Assembly: GCA_016719295.1 (NCBI GenBank)
Contig: JADKAF010000001.1
Coordinates: 1,922,001-1,986,000, forward strand
Direction: 5' to 3'
Length of the DNA: 64,000 bases
Origin: Planctomycetota bacterium
GTDB taxonomy: Bacteria > Planctomycetota > UBA1135 > JADKAF01
Positions 41,343-49,720 of this stretch are shown piece by piece. A program made the position numbers and the translations under genes. The notes beneath the pieces were generated by a model. That model did not search any database. It was given only the letters and a program-made list of their open reading frames with translations, and was not told the DNA's origin. The first letter of the stretch is position 1; every line of letters begins with the position of its first letter.

Positions 41343-43175
41343 ATGCACAGCGACTCACCCAACCCGGCGCTCCGATTCCTCCGACTCGCGCTCGGTCTGG
41401 GACTGACGCTTACGGCCGCGCTCTCGATCGCGCCGCTCGCGGAGGCCCAGGGCGGCCCGACGCCGCCGAACGTGCTCGTGGTCTGCGTCGACGACCTCGG
41501 GATCGAGTCGGTGCAGCGCTACGGGATCGGCACGGACTGCCCGACCACGCCGACGATCGACGGCCTGGCCGCGCAGGGCGTGACCTTCCGGAATGCGTAC
41601 TCCTATGTGCTCTGCTCGCCCTCGCGCGCGTGCATCCTCACGGGGCGCTACGCGATCCGCCACGGCATCGGCTGGCTGGTCGATGGCAACGCGCCGCTGC
41701 CGCTCTCGGAGTTCACGATCCCCGAGATGCTCGACACGGCCCCCGCGGTGCGGCGCTACGCGCACGCCTCGATCGGCAAGTGGCACCTGGGTCATGACGC
41801 GCAGGCCGGCGGCGCTCTCGCGCCGAACCTCGCCGGCTTCTCCCACTTCGCCGGCACGCTGCGGAACGTCCTCGCGCCCGAGACCTACTACTCCTATACG
41901 CGCGTCGTGAACGGCGTCGCCGCGCCGAGCACGAACTACATGACCTCCGAGGAGGTCGATGACGCGCTGGCCTGGATCCAGCAGCAGACGGGGGCGTGGT
42001 TCTGCGCCTTGAACTTCCAGTCGGGACACGAGCCCTACCACACGCCTCCCCAGGGCACCTTCACCACGGACCTCGCGAACGCCGGCTCTTCGCAGGCGAA
42101 CCCGCGCGCGTACTACAAGGCGATGATCGAGTCGGTCGACTTCGAGCTCGGTCGGCTCCTGAATGCTCTCGGTCCGGCGCGAGCGCAAACGATGGTCTTC
42201 TTGGTCAGCGACAACGGCACGCCACCGCGCGCGCTGCCGCCGCCCTACGATCCGCGCCGCGGGAAGAGCACGCTCTACGAAGCCGGTACCCGCGTCCCGA
42301 TGATCGTGAGCGGCCCGCTCGTGCAGCAGCCCGGCACGTTCTGCGAAGCGCTCGTGGATCTGACCGACATCTTCCCCACGGTCGCCGAGTTGGCGGGCAT
42401 CGCTCTGCCGGCGGCGCTGCCGGTGGGCCGCAAGCTCGACGGCCTGAGCTTGATGCCCTACCTCGCGGACCCGGCGACGCCATCGCTGAAGAACGTCGTC
42501 CTCTCCGAGCGCTACTTCCCCAACGGTCGCGCGTACGGCCAGCCGATCTCTGGCGGTGGCCAGGTAGGCCCGATCTGCCAGCCCGACCTCGGCTTCGCGG
42601 GCCCCGGCGCCACGCGCCTCGACTTCTGCGCACCGGGGATCCTCGCTCGCGGCGTGATCGCGACGCTGACGATCCACAGCGCGCCGCCGCAAGCGCCGGG
42701 GCTGCTCTTCGTGAGCGCCGGCCTCTCTCCGCTGCCGATCCTGGGCGGGACGCTCGCGGGGGGCTTGAACGGCGTCTACCTGCCGTTCGTCTGCGACGCC
42801 AACGGCGTCTTCTCGCTCGGCGGCTGGGGCACGGGCCCGACCTTCGAGGAGTATCCCTTCGGCACGAGCCTGTTTCTGCAGGCGATCGTGGTCGATCTCG
42901 GGCTGCCGGAGCTCTTCGCGTTCACCAACACCGTGCGGGCCGATTTCCTGAACGAGAACCGCAAGGCCATACGCAACGAGCGCTACAAGCTCATCGACAG
43001 CGTGCACGGAGGCGAGCTGGTCGGCGGACCGGACGAGCTCTACGACTTGCAGCTGGATCCGCTGGAGCTGAATGACCTCCGGCGCGGCCCGCTCAGCACC
43101 GAGCAGCAAGCAGCCTACCTCTACTTGAAGGCGCAGCTCGGCGCGGTGATGGCCGACGCGCTGACCGGCAACTGA
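41343..43175 (+). CDS. Secreted sulfatase with an inserted beta module
   Basis: A ~610-residue secreted arylsulfatase-family enzyme (signal peptide up to ~AEAQ, residue 36). The FGly signature is LCSPSRACILTGRY, with Cys91 modified by a formylglycine-generating enzyme. Calcium Asp are in VLVVCVDDLG, SIGKWHLGH holds the Lys/His and FLVSDNGTPP the distal Asp/Asn. RKAIRNERYKLI and DELYDLQLDPLELNDL close the fold. Unusually, about 125 residues (~412-540) are inserted between VVLSERYFPNG and the RYKLI strand. They look like the module found at the C-terminus of other secreted proteins here (LLFVSAGLSPLPILGGTLAG, LPFVCDANGVFSLGG). An upstream ATG at 41295 is possible, but the signal peptide argues for 41343. 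Substrate is probably a sulfated polysaccharide. Confidence 0.92.
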   Translation: MHSDSPNPALRFLRLALGLGLTLTAALSIAPLAEAQGGPTPPNVLVVCVDDLGIESVQRYGIGTDCPTTPTIDGLAAQGVTFRNAYSYVLCSPSRACILTGRYAIRHGIGWLVDGNAPLPLSEFTIPEMLDTAPAVRRYAHASIGKWHLGHDAQAGGALAPNLAGFSHFAGTLRNVLAPETYYSYTRVVNGVAAPSTNYMTSEEVDDALAWIQQQTGAWFCALNFQSGHEPYHTPPQGTFTTDLANAGSSQANPRAYYKAMIESVDFELGRLLNALGPARAQTMVFLVSDNGTPPRALPPPYDPRRGKSTLYEAGTRVPMIVSGPLVQQPGTFCEALVDLTDIFPTVAELAGIALPAALPVGRKLDGLSLMPYLADPATPSLKNVVLSERYFPNGRAYGQPISGGGQVGPICQPDLGFAGPGATRLDFCAPGILARGVIATLTIHSAPPQAPGLLFVSAGLSPLPILGGTLAGGLNGVYLPFVCDANGVFSLGGWGTGPTFEEYPFGTSLFLQAIVVDLGLPELFAFTNTVRADFLNENRKAIRNERYKLIDSVHGGELVGGPDELYDLQLDPLELNDLRRGPLSTEQQAAYLYLKAQLGAVMADALTGN

Positions 43176-43248
43176 GGCTCGCCAGCGCGGAAGCGCCGAG
43201 CGCTGCGCGGCTCGTGCCGGGGTAGCTCGTGTTTGGGGCCGCTCGAGC

Positions 43249-45594
43249 TCAGCGCAGCTCGAGCTCATAGGCCGCGCTGCTCGCGAGGCTCTGGCTCGCG
43301 AGATCGAAGCTCAGCGACTGCACGTGCACGCGCTGCCCCGCGAGCCCGGGAGGCGCCGCGAGCGGAAGATCGAAGGATCCGCTCGCATCGCAGGCGAAGG
43401 CGAGGGCGAAGGCCGGCGGCGCAGGATCGAGCCAGAGCTCCAGACCGAGCGCGCTCCACGGCGCCGCCGCGGCGCGCGGCGAGAAGAGGTGCAGCGCCGC
43501 CGCGTGCGCTCCTCCGCCGCGGAGGCCGAGGCGAAAGCTCGTGCTGGCCGCGCGCGGCGGCTCGTTGGCCCAGAGCAGCGGCGTCGCGCGCGGTCCCGCG
43601 CTCGCGCGACCGTAGCGGCGCATCCCCGAGGGGAGCAAGTCGATGCGCGCGGCCGCGAGATCCAGCCCCGCGCCGCGCGGTGGCGGAGGCGCTCCCGCGC
43701 TCGGGAAGTCGAGCGAGTTCGTCGCCAGCGCGACGAGCGCGTCGCCCTCCGGATCCCAGCTGAGCCGCGGCGCGAGCTCTGCGGCGGAGCCGCCGAGGAA
43801 GCTCGCGTACGTGAGCGTGCGGAGCTCGGCGTCGAGGCGCGCGACCCAGGCGTCGTGACGCGCGAACGGCACCAGGCTCGCGTGAGCGGTCTGGAAACGC
43901 GCCCGCGGTGCGCGGGAAGTTCGAGGAGAGCGTGAGCCCGGCGACGAGGAGCTCGCCGCTCGGCCCGAACGCGATCGAGCTCGCGCCGTCGACGCTGGTT
44001 CCGCCGAGATAGCTACTCGCGAGCACCTGCGTGAGATCGGCGTCGAGCAAGGCGAGGTAGGCGTCGGGTGCGCTCTGCGACGCGCGCGCCGCGGAGAACG
44101 ACCCCGCGCGCGTCGGGAGATCGTCCGAGCTGCTGCTGGTGGCGAGCGCGACGCGCCCCGCGCCGTCGCACGCGAGCGCCAGCTCGTTCTCGGCGCCGCT
44201 GCCGCCGAAGTAGGTCGAGCAGCGGGGCGCGACGAGCCCAGGGGAGGAACGCGCGAGGAAGAGATCCGCGCCGCGCGGCGCCGACTGCCAGGCGAGCGGC
44301 GTCGTCGGGAAGTCCGCGGACTCGGTCGCCCCACCGAGCACGAGCTCGCCGTCGAAGAGCAGCGCTTGCACTTCGTCGCGCGCCTGGCCTCCGAAGTAGG
44401 TGCCGGCGACCAGCCCGGCGAGATCGGCTGCGAGCTCGAGCACGAAGCCGTCCGGGCCGCGCGCGGCGCCCGCTGGAACGCGGCGGCGTGCGTCGGGAGA
44501 TCGCTCGAGCTCGTGACGCCGGCGATCGCGGGATGGTCAATCACCCACGCGCAGGCGCGCGCTTCGTCTGCGCCGCTCCCGCCGGCGTAGGTCGACGCGA
44601 GCAGCGCGCGCCCGTCGCCCGAGATGGCCGCGAGGAACGCGTCGCGCGGGCCACCGAGCGCTCGTGAGAGCGAAGCGCTGGTCGTCGGGAAGTCGGTCGA
44701 GGAGGTGCCGCCCGCGACGTAGATCGCGCCGTCCGGCGCGACGCAGACGGCGCGCGCGACCTCCTCCCCGCTGCCGCCGAGATAGGTCGCCCAACGCAGC
44801 ACACCGCCGTCGCCAGCGAGCCGCGCCACGAAGGCGTCGCCGCCGCCGCCGGGCCGCGGCTGCAGCGCTCCCGCGGTTCCGCCGAGGTCGAGCGAGCGCG
44901 TCTCGCCGCAGACGATCCAGTCGCCGTCCGCCGCGCGCGCCAGCGCGTGGATCACCTCGTCGCCGCTCCCGCCCCAAGCCGCGGACCAGCGCAGCCCGGG
45001 ATCGATGCGCAGGGCCTGCCCACGCGTGCGCTCGGGGACCTCGAACGCGACCTCGAAGGCGCCGCGCCGCACGAAGCGCACCGCGGTCTCGCGTGCGTAG
45101 CCATCCGCCTCGACGATCCAAGCGCGCGGCGCGCTGTGCTCGAGCCGACCGCGAACGCAGCGCAGCTCGAGCGCACCTGCGGGAGCGACGAACAGAGAGA
45201 GCGCGCCTTCGATCGCGAAGCGCGCCACCTCGAGGTCGACGCCGGCCGGCAGCGCGAGATCGTAGCTCCAGAGACCGTCGCGCAGCGCGTACCCGACCTC
45301 GGCGCCTGCCGCGAGCGGCTGGAACCAACGCGAGCCGCGCGCCACCGGCGACGCCGAAGCCGCGAGCCAGACATGACGCGGCGCGTCGAGCCCCGGCGGT
45401 CCCGCGCGGAATCCGCCGCGCTCGAGGACGAGCTCGACCCCCGCGAGCGGCGGGCCGAGCGGACGCGGCGCGACCTCGCCGCGCGCGACGGAGGGCGGCG
45501 CGAGGACCAGCAGCAGAGAGAGCGCCGCGAGAGCGGCGCCGAGGGCGCGGCGCGGGGCCTGGGCCACGCAGCGCGCGAGGGCGCGATCGACCAC
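43249..45594 (-). CDS. SBBP beta-propeller secreted protein under a cobalamin riboswitch; two compensating frameshifts
   Basis: The GTG at 45594 follows GAGGAAAGG; a second GTG lies at 45567. The signal peptide is VVDRALARCVAQAPRRALGA, then a Leu-rich core ending near SVARGE. Residues ~40-200 form a beta domain. Then come SBBP repeats with the family phrase (RWATYLGGSGEEVARAVCVA, IYVAGGTSSTDFPTTSASLS). At about 44465 the frame loses one base and at about 43899 (TTT where TT is expected) gains one. Between them the SBBP pattern continues in another frame (TYFGGSGAENELALACDGAG, SSYLGGTSVDGASSIAFGPS). Read as is, the protein is 781 residues with ~190 scrambled. The C-terminal ~120 residues match the module shared with other secreted proteins here. 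The upstream riboswitch and the BtuF/BtuC-like neighbours suggest a role in corrinoid capture. Confidence 0.8.
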   Translation of the reverse strand: MVDRALARCVAQAPRRALGAALAALSLLLVLAPPSVARGEVAPRPLGPPLAGVELVLERGGFRAGPPGLDAPRHVWLAASASPVARGSRWFQPLAAGAEVGYALRDGLWSYDLALPAGVDLEVARFAIEGALSLFVAPAGALELRCVRGRLEHSAPRAWIVEADGYARETAVRFVRRGAFEVAFEVPERTRGQALRIDPGLRWSAAWGGSGDEVIHALARAADGDWIVCGETRSLDLGGTAGALQPRPGGGGDAFVARLAGDGGVLRWATYLGGSGEEVARAVCVAPDGAIYVAGGTSSTDFPTTSASLSRALGGPRDAFLAAISGDGRALLASTYAGGSGADEARACAWVIDHPAIAGVTSSSDLPTHAAAFQRAPRAARTASCSSSQPISPGWSPAPTSEARRATKCKRCSSTASSCSVGRPSPRTSRRRRSPGSRRRAARISSSRVPPLGSSRPAARPTSAAAAPRTSWRSRATARGASRSPPAAARTISRRARGRSPRRARRRAHPTPTSPCSTPISRRCSRVAISAEPASTARARSRSGRAASSSSPGSRSPRTSRAPRARFQTAHASLVPFARHDAWVARLDAELRTLTYASFLGGSAAELAPRLSWDPEGDALVALATNSLDFPSAGAPPPPRGAGLDLAAARIDLLPSGMRRYGRASAGPRATPLLWANEPPRAASTSFRLGLRGGGAHAAALHLFSPRAAAAPWSALGLELWLDPAPPAFALAFACDASGSFDLPLAAPPGLAGQRVHVQSLSFDLASQSLASSAAYELELR

Positions 45595-45631
45595 GGGCCT
45601 TTCCTCGAAGGCGAGACGCGGAGAGAGAGTT

Positions 45632-45799
45632 CTTCGCCCCGGTCTTCTGGCTCGTGGATCGTTCTCTGGGCGCCGCCTTCCCGCCGCGTTGCAGCGCGGC
45701 AGTGACCGGAGACGCCCGACGCGGCTCCGTGGCACCCATCGTCCCCACTCACAGCGGCGGGACCGCGGTGGCTTCGCACCACCTTCCCGGACGACGAAG
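45632..45799 (-). promoter_or_regulatory. Cobalamin (adenosylcobalamin-class) riboswitch
   Basis: Minus-strand RNA shows the conserved elements in order: CCGGGAAGGTGGTGCGAAGC, CCACCGCGGTCCCGCCGCTG then TGA, GGTCACTG, CGGGAAGGCG and the B12 box GAGCCAGAAGACCGG. P1 can form between CTTCGTC (45799-45793) and GGCGAAG (45638-45632). It ends 38 bases before the propeller gene's GTG. The 3' arm of P1 (CGAAG) could alternatively pair with CTTCG at 45610-45606, next to the Shine-Dalgarno, a plausible switch on translation. The element lies after the BtuF-like gene (stop 45885) on the same strand, so it controls the propeller gene and not btuF. Confidence 0.9.
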
Positions 45800-45884
45800 G
45801 CCAGCACGCTAGCAACGCGGCGCTCCGAGGTCCAGCCCACGCGCCGGAGCCGCAGCGCCGGCCGCGCTTCGCGGCTCCTCGAAC

Positions 45885-46829
45885 TCAGCGCGCCACGGCC
45901 TCTCGCAGCATCTCCGCGGCATCGATCACATGATGCGTGGTGGAGCCCGCCAGTCGCGGCGGCAGGCGCAGCACGCGCTCCGCGCGCAGCGCGGGCAGCG
46001 AAGCCGTCACCGGCGAGGAGCGCAGCGCGGCCAGCGTGGCACTCGGACCGCTCGCGCTCTCCTCCGTCGAGATCGCGATCCACTCCGGCGCCAGATGCGC
46101 GACGGCTTCGAGGTCGATGCGCGCATGGCCGGCGAAGCCCGCCGAAGCGGCGAGGTTCTCGCAGCCGGCGAGACGCAGCGCGAAGTCGAGGGTGGTGCTC
46201 GTTCCGGCGGTCCAGCCGCCATCGCCCAAGTTCGCGTACGGAAGGACCTTCGGCGCGGGTTGCGGGGCGCGCTCGCGCAGCGCCGCGGCGCGGCGCTCGA
46301 GCTCGCGCCAGAGCTCTTGCGCACGCGGCTCGCGCTCGAAGATGCGGCCCAAGAAGAGCAGGATCTCGCGCGCTTCCTCGAGCTCGCGCACCTCGGGGAC
46401 GATGAGCACCGGCACGCCGGCGCGCCGCAGCGCGGCCCCCACCTCCGCCGGCTGCCAGGGCGTCACGAGCACGAGATCGGGCGCGTGCGCCAGCACCGCC
46501 TCGGACTCGTAGCGAGCGAGGAGCCGCGTCTCCGGCCAGCTCGCGCGCTCCGGCGGTCGCGCCGCGTACTCGAAGATCTCGGCGGGCAACGCCGCGATGC
46601 GCTCGGGCTCGAGCAGATCGAGCAGGTACTCGGCGCAACCAGCATTCGCGGCGACGACGCGACGCGGGGCGCCGCGCAGCACGAGCTCCTCGCCTCCGAA
46701 GAGCCGATAGCGGCGATCGCCATCGCTCGGGCCGCAAGCGGAAAGGAACCCCGCGAGCAGCACGGCCCAACGAAGGTATGCGAGCTTCTCCAGGCGCGAT
46801 CCCACCAGAACGACCTCCGAGCGGAGCAT
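45885..46829 (-). CDS. BtuF-like periplasmic cobalamin (or siderophore) binding lipoprotein
   Basis: A 314-residue protein from the ATG at 46829. It has a lipoprotein signal with lipobox LSAC (AVLLAGFLSACGPSDGDRRY). The mature part is a type III periplasmic binding protein (PF01497-like): APRRVVAANAGCAEYLLDLL, EPERIAALPAEIFEYAARPP, LAHAPDLVLVTPWQPAEVGA with LRRAGVPVLIVP, then the long bridging helix (FLGRIFEREPRAQELWRELE), and a second lobe with GGWTAGTSTTLDFALRLAGC. It should deliver ligand to an ABC importer. Neighbours support cobalamin: a BtuC-like permease is divergent 71 bp away and a cobalamin riboswitch lies just downstream. Siderophore or heme cannot be excluded from the fold alone. 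Confidence 0.87.
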   Translation of the reverse strand: MLRSEVVLVGSRLEKLAYLRWAVLLAGFLSACGPSDGDRRYRLFGGEELVLRGAPRRVVAANAGCAEYLLDLLEPERIAALPAEIFEYAARPPERASWPETRLLARYESEAVLAHAPDLVLVTPWQPAEVGAALRRAGVPVLIVPEVRELEEAREILLFLGRIFEREPRAQELWRELERRAAALRERAPQPAPKVLPYANLGDGGWTAGTSTTLDFALRLAGCENLAASAGFAGHARIDLEAVAHLAPEWIAISTEESASGPSATLAALRSSPVTASLPALRAERVLRLPPRLAGSTTHHVIDAAEMLREAVAR

Positions 46830-46900
46830 GGCACGCGCGCGCTCTCGACGGCAACCGCGCGCCTTGCCCCGCCTGCGCCGGCGGTCCATCATCCGCCGCG

Positions 46901-47947
46901 ATGCGCCGCGCGTTCTCCATCGGTGCGCTGCTCGCCTTGGCTCTCGCCGCGTGCAGCGTCGCTTCGCTCTGCCTCGGGAGCTTCGGCACGAGCTCGCCGC
47001 TGGAAGCGGCGCGCGCGCTGCTGGCGTGGGTCGGAGTCCTCGACGAGTCCTCGCGCGCGTTCGTGATCGAGCAGCGCCTCTTCCGCACGCTCACGGCGAT
47101 CGGCGTGGGTGCCAGCCTCGCGCTCTCGGGAGCCCTCATGCAGGGCGTCTTCCGCAACCCCTTGGCCTCGCCGGACATCCTCGGCGTCAGCGCCGGAGCG
47201 AGCCTCGGTGCAGCGGTCGCGATCCTCTCCCTCGGCGGCTATGCCAGCGGTCTCGTGATGGAGGGCGGCTTCGGGCGTGCGGCGCTGGTGAACGCCAGCG
47301 CGTTCGCCGGCGCGCTCGCGACCTTGGCGCTCGTCGCGGCTCTCGCACGCGGCGGCGGGCTCTCGGTGCCGGGCCTGCTCTTGATCGGGGTCGCCGTGAA
47401 CTCGCTGCTCACCGGAGTGCTCACGGCGCTCCAGTCCTTCGTGCTGGAGGACACCGGCATCACGCGGGCGATGCTGGCCTGGGGCTTCGGCACGCTCGTC
47501 GATCGCTCGGCCGAGCACGCGCTGCTGGTCGGCCTCGCGCTGCTCCCCGCGCTGCTCGCGACGCCTTTCGTCGCGCGCGAGCTCGACCTGCTCGGCGGCG
47601 GCGAGGAGGACGCCGCGGCGCTCGGGGTCGACGTCGCGCGCGTGCAGCGCCGGTCCCTCGGCGCCGCGGCGCTCGCGGCCTCGGGCGCGGTCGCGGTCGC
47701 GGGCCAGATCGCCTTCGTCGGCCTCCTCGTCCCGCACGCTCTGCGCTTGCTCGTCGGCAGCGCGCATCGCACCCTGCTGCCGCTCTCCGCGCTCGGCGGC
47801 GCCGTGCTGCTGCTCGCGACCGATTGCCTGCAGCGCGCGCTCTTCGGCGTCGAGCGGATCCCCCCGGGCGTCGTGATGGCGCTGCTCGGCGGCCCGCTCT
47901 TCGTCGTCCTGCTCCTGCGCTCCCGCCCCGCGCTGCGCTCCTGGTGA
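46901..47947 (+). CDS. btuC: BtuC/FecCD-family ABC transporter permease
   Basis: A 348-residue inner-membrane permease with about ten helices. The N-terminal segment is MRRAFSIGALLALALAACSV. Family patterns: FVIEQRLFRTLTAIGVGASL (RLPR-like), LALSGALMQGVFRNPLASPD with ILGVSAGASLGAA (the hallmark GxxxQxxxxNPLAxPxxLG), AMLAWGFGTL and FVGLLVPHALRLLVGSAHRT (EAA-like coupling segment). It would form a homodimer channel with an ATPase, and accept cobalamin or siderophore from the divergent binding protein. No BtuD-like ATPase is in the window. The ATG at 46901 was preferred over an upstream one at 46778 because the signal-like helix starts there. Confidence 0.9.
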   Translation: MRRAFSIGALLALALAACSVASLCLGSFGTSSPLEAARALLAWVGVLDESSRAFVIEQRLFRTLTAIGVGASLALSGALMQGVFRNPLASPDILGVSAGASLGAAVAILSLGGYASGLVMEGGFGRAALVNASAFAGALATLALVAALARGGGLSVPGLLLIGVAVNSLLTGVLTALQSFVLEDTGITRAMLAWGFGTLVDRSAEHALLVGLALLPALLATPFVARELDLLGGGEEDAAALGVDVARVQRRSLGAAALAASGAVAVAGQIAFVGLLVPHALRLLVGSAHRTLLPLSALGGAVLLLATDCLQRALFGVERIPPGVVMALLGGPLFVVLLLRSRPALRSW

Positions 47948-47984
47948 TACCGAGGCTCCGCTCCCCCGCAGCACGCGACTCCCG

Positions 47985-49094
47985 ATGAAGCAAGCTCTGG
48001 CCAATCCGGGGAACCCGCTCCACGTGCGCTCCGGCGCGCTCGTGCGCGCGACGGCGGCGCTCGTGCTGCCCGCGGCGCTCGCGTGGACGCTCTCCTACCT
48101 CGGCGGGATCCTGCTGCCGCTCTTCTCCGCGGTGTTCCTGCTCTTCGTGCTCGCGCCCGCGGCGATCGCGCTGCAGCGCATCGGCATGGGCGAGCTGCTC
48201 TCCTACTTCGTCGCCCTCGTGATCGGCACGGCGCTCGTGCTCTCGATGGGCCTCTTGCTCTACAGCGGCTTCGCGCACTTCGAGATCCGCGTGCCGTTCT
48301 ACGTCGAGCGCTTCGAGGCGATCGCGGCGCGCTTGGTGAAGGGCACCGAATGGGAGCAGCCCGGCGGCGGCGTCGACTGGGGCAACGCGCAGGTCGAAGA
48401 GCTGCTGCGCAGCTCGCCGGCGCAGATCGTGCGCTGGAGCTTCGGCTCGCTCTTGGGCTTCCTCTCCGGCTTCGGCACGGCGATCTTCTTCCTGGTCTTC
48501 CTCGTGCTGGAGCAGCACTCCTTCCCCGGGCGCTTGAAGCGCGCGTTCCCGCAGGGCCTGCTGCTCGACGGCCGCGAGATCGCGATGCGCGTCGGCGAAG
48601 GTGTGCGCGTCTACGTGCGTGTGAAGACTCTGGTCAGCCTCGGCGCGGGCTTCACCACCGGGCTCTCGCTGTGGGCGCTCGGCGTCGACTTCTGGATGGT
48701 TTGGGCGCTGCTCGCGTTCGCGTTCAACTACGTGCCCTACGTGGGCTCGCTCATCGCCTCCGTGCCGCCGGTGCTGATCGCGTTCCTGCAGTACGACCTC
48801 GGCTGGAAGGCCTGGGCCGTTCTCGCCCTCGTGCTCGTGAACCAGCTCGGCTGGGGCAGCTTGATCGAGCCGCGCGTCACCGGGAAGCGCCTCGATCTCT
48901 CGCCGCTGCTCATCGTGATCGGGCTCGCCTATCTCGGGCTCGTGTGGGGCGTCATGGGCATGGTGATCTCGGTGCCGCTGCTCCTCGCTACGCGCGAGCT
49001 CTTGATCTGCTTCCCCTCCACGCGGCCGCTCGGCATCTTGATGAGCACGGGCGAGCGGCCCGAGCCCGAGCTGCCCTCCTCGCGACGGCCATGA
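47985..49094 (+). CDS. AI-2E family transporter (TqsA/PerM-like)
   Basis: A 369-residue polytopic protein of about eight helices. N-terminal pair: TAALVLPAALAWTLSYLGGI and LLPLFSAVFLLFVLAPAAIA. A long periplasmic loop follows (~95-150), then the family core: LSGFGTAIFFLVFLVLEQHS, VRVYVRVKTLVSLGAGFTTG with LSLWALGVDFWMVWALLAFA, FNYVPYVGSLIASVPPVLIA and the closing NQLGWGSLIEPRVTGKRLDL. The FNYxPxxG and EPxxxGxxLxLSP patterns identify the family. Members export AI-2 or act as Na+/H+ antiporters; the role here is unknown. It sits 37 bp after btuC and overlaps the next gene by ATGA. Confidence 0.93.
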   Translation: MKQALANPGNPLHVRSGALVRATAALVLPAALAWTLSYLGGILLPLFSAVFLLFVLAPAAIALQRIGMGELLSYFVALVIGTALVLSMGLLLYSGFAHFEIRVPFYVERFEAIAARLVKGTEWEQPGGGVDWGNAQVEELLRSSPAQIVRWSFGSLLGFLSGFGTAIFFLVFLVLEQHSFPGRLKRAFPQGLLLDGREIAMRVGEGVRVYVRVKTLVSLGAGFTTGLSLWALGVDFWMVWALLAFAFNYVPYVGSLIASVPPVLIAFLQYDLGWKAWAVLALVLVNQLGWGSLIEPRVTGKRLDLSPLLIVIGLAYLGLVWGVMGMVISVPLLLATRELLICFPSTRPLGILMSTGERPEPELPSSRRP

Positions 49095-49720
49095 GCGCGC
49101 GACGAACACAGCGCCGCGCGTGGATCGCAGCGCTCGGGCTCGCGGGCTGCTCCGCGGCTCCCGGTCCCGCCGCGAGCGACCCTCGCCCCGAGCCGCGCGA
49201 TCCGCTGCGCTCGGGCACCGTCGATCCCCGGATCTTCCTCGTCGATGGCCCGGTCTTCGTCGCGCCGCCGAGCATCGAAGCCGCCGTGCGATTCGCACGC
49301 GAAGCACGCTGGCCGCTACCCGAGCCCCCCGAGGCGGCGCTCGCCGCCATCGCCGCGAGCTGGCGCGCCGAGGTCCAGCGCGTGCTCTACGCGCGCGGGC
49401 TCGCCTTGGCGGGAGCGCGAACCGACGCATCGTGGATCGTGGAGCTGAAGCTCAACTGTCTCGGCCCGAGCACCGCGTGGCTGAACGCCGTGGGAGCCGA
49501 GGATGTCCTCGCGGCGGCGGAGCCGTCGTCGACGGGCCTCGGTTACGACTACGCCATCCGCGCTCCGGGGGGAACGCGCGAGCTCCGGACGGGCCATGGA
49601 CTCGAGCTCCTCGCGGGGAAGCGCGAGGAAGCTTGGAGCCGCGCGGGCGAGCGCGAGCTCCTCGCCAGCGCCGCGCACTTCGCGGCGATGCTGAGCGCCG
49701 CCCGCTCCGAGGATCAGTAA
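49091..49720 (+). CDS. Predicted lipoprotein of unknown function
   Basis: A 209-residue protein from the ATG at 49091, which overlaps the transporter stop (ATGA). The signal (MSARRTQRRAWIAALGLAGC) ends in lipobox LAGC at about residue 20. The rest is a single domain with mixed helices and strands (DPRIFLVDGPVFVAPPSIEA, ALAAIAASWRAEVQRVLYAR, SWIVELKLNCLGPSTAWLNA, GYDYAIRAPGGTRELRTGHG). It has a pattern seen in planctomycete lipoproteins but no known function. Its 3' end overlaps the convergent sulfatase-like gene by 7 bp. Confidence 0.72.
   Translation: MSARRTQRRAWIAALGLAGCSAAPGPAASDPRPEPRDPLRSGTVDPRIFLVDGPVFVAPPSIEAAVRFAREARWPLPEPPEAALAAIAASWRAEVQRVLYARGLALAGARTDASWIVELKLNCLGPSTAWLNAVGAEDVLAAAEPSSTGLGYDYAIRAPGGTRELRTGHGLELLAGKREEAWSRAGERELLASAAHFAAMLSAARSEDQ

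Noticed and set aside
45632..45799. Assigning the cobalamin riboswitch to btuC or btuF
   Set aside because: The element is on the minus strand, downstream of the btuF-like stop and pointing to the propeller gene; btuC is on the other strand.
43249..47178. A single 1,309-codon minus-strand protein reaching past the riboswitch
   Set aside because: The upstream part crosses the riboswitch and the BtuF-like gene in a wrong frame. A signal peptide and Shine-Dalgarno mark a start at 45594.
49714..49720. Frameshift or mis-annotation at the 7-bp overlap of convergent genes
   Set aside because: Both stops are clear and both proteins are full-length; short convergent overlaps are compatible with the dense packing here.
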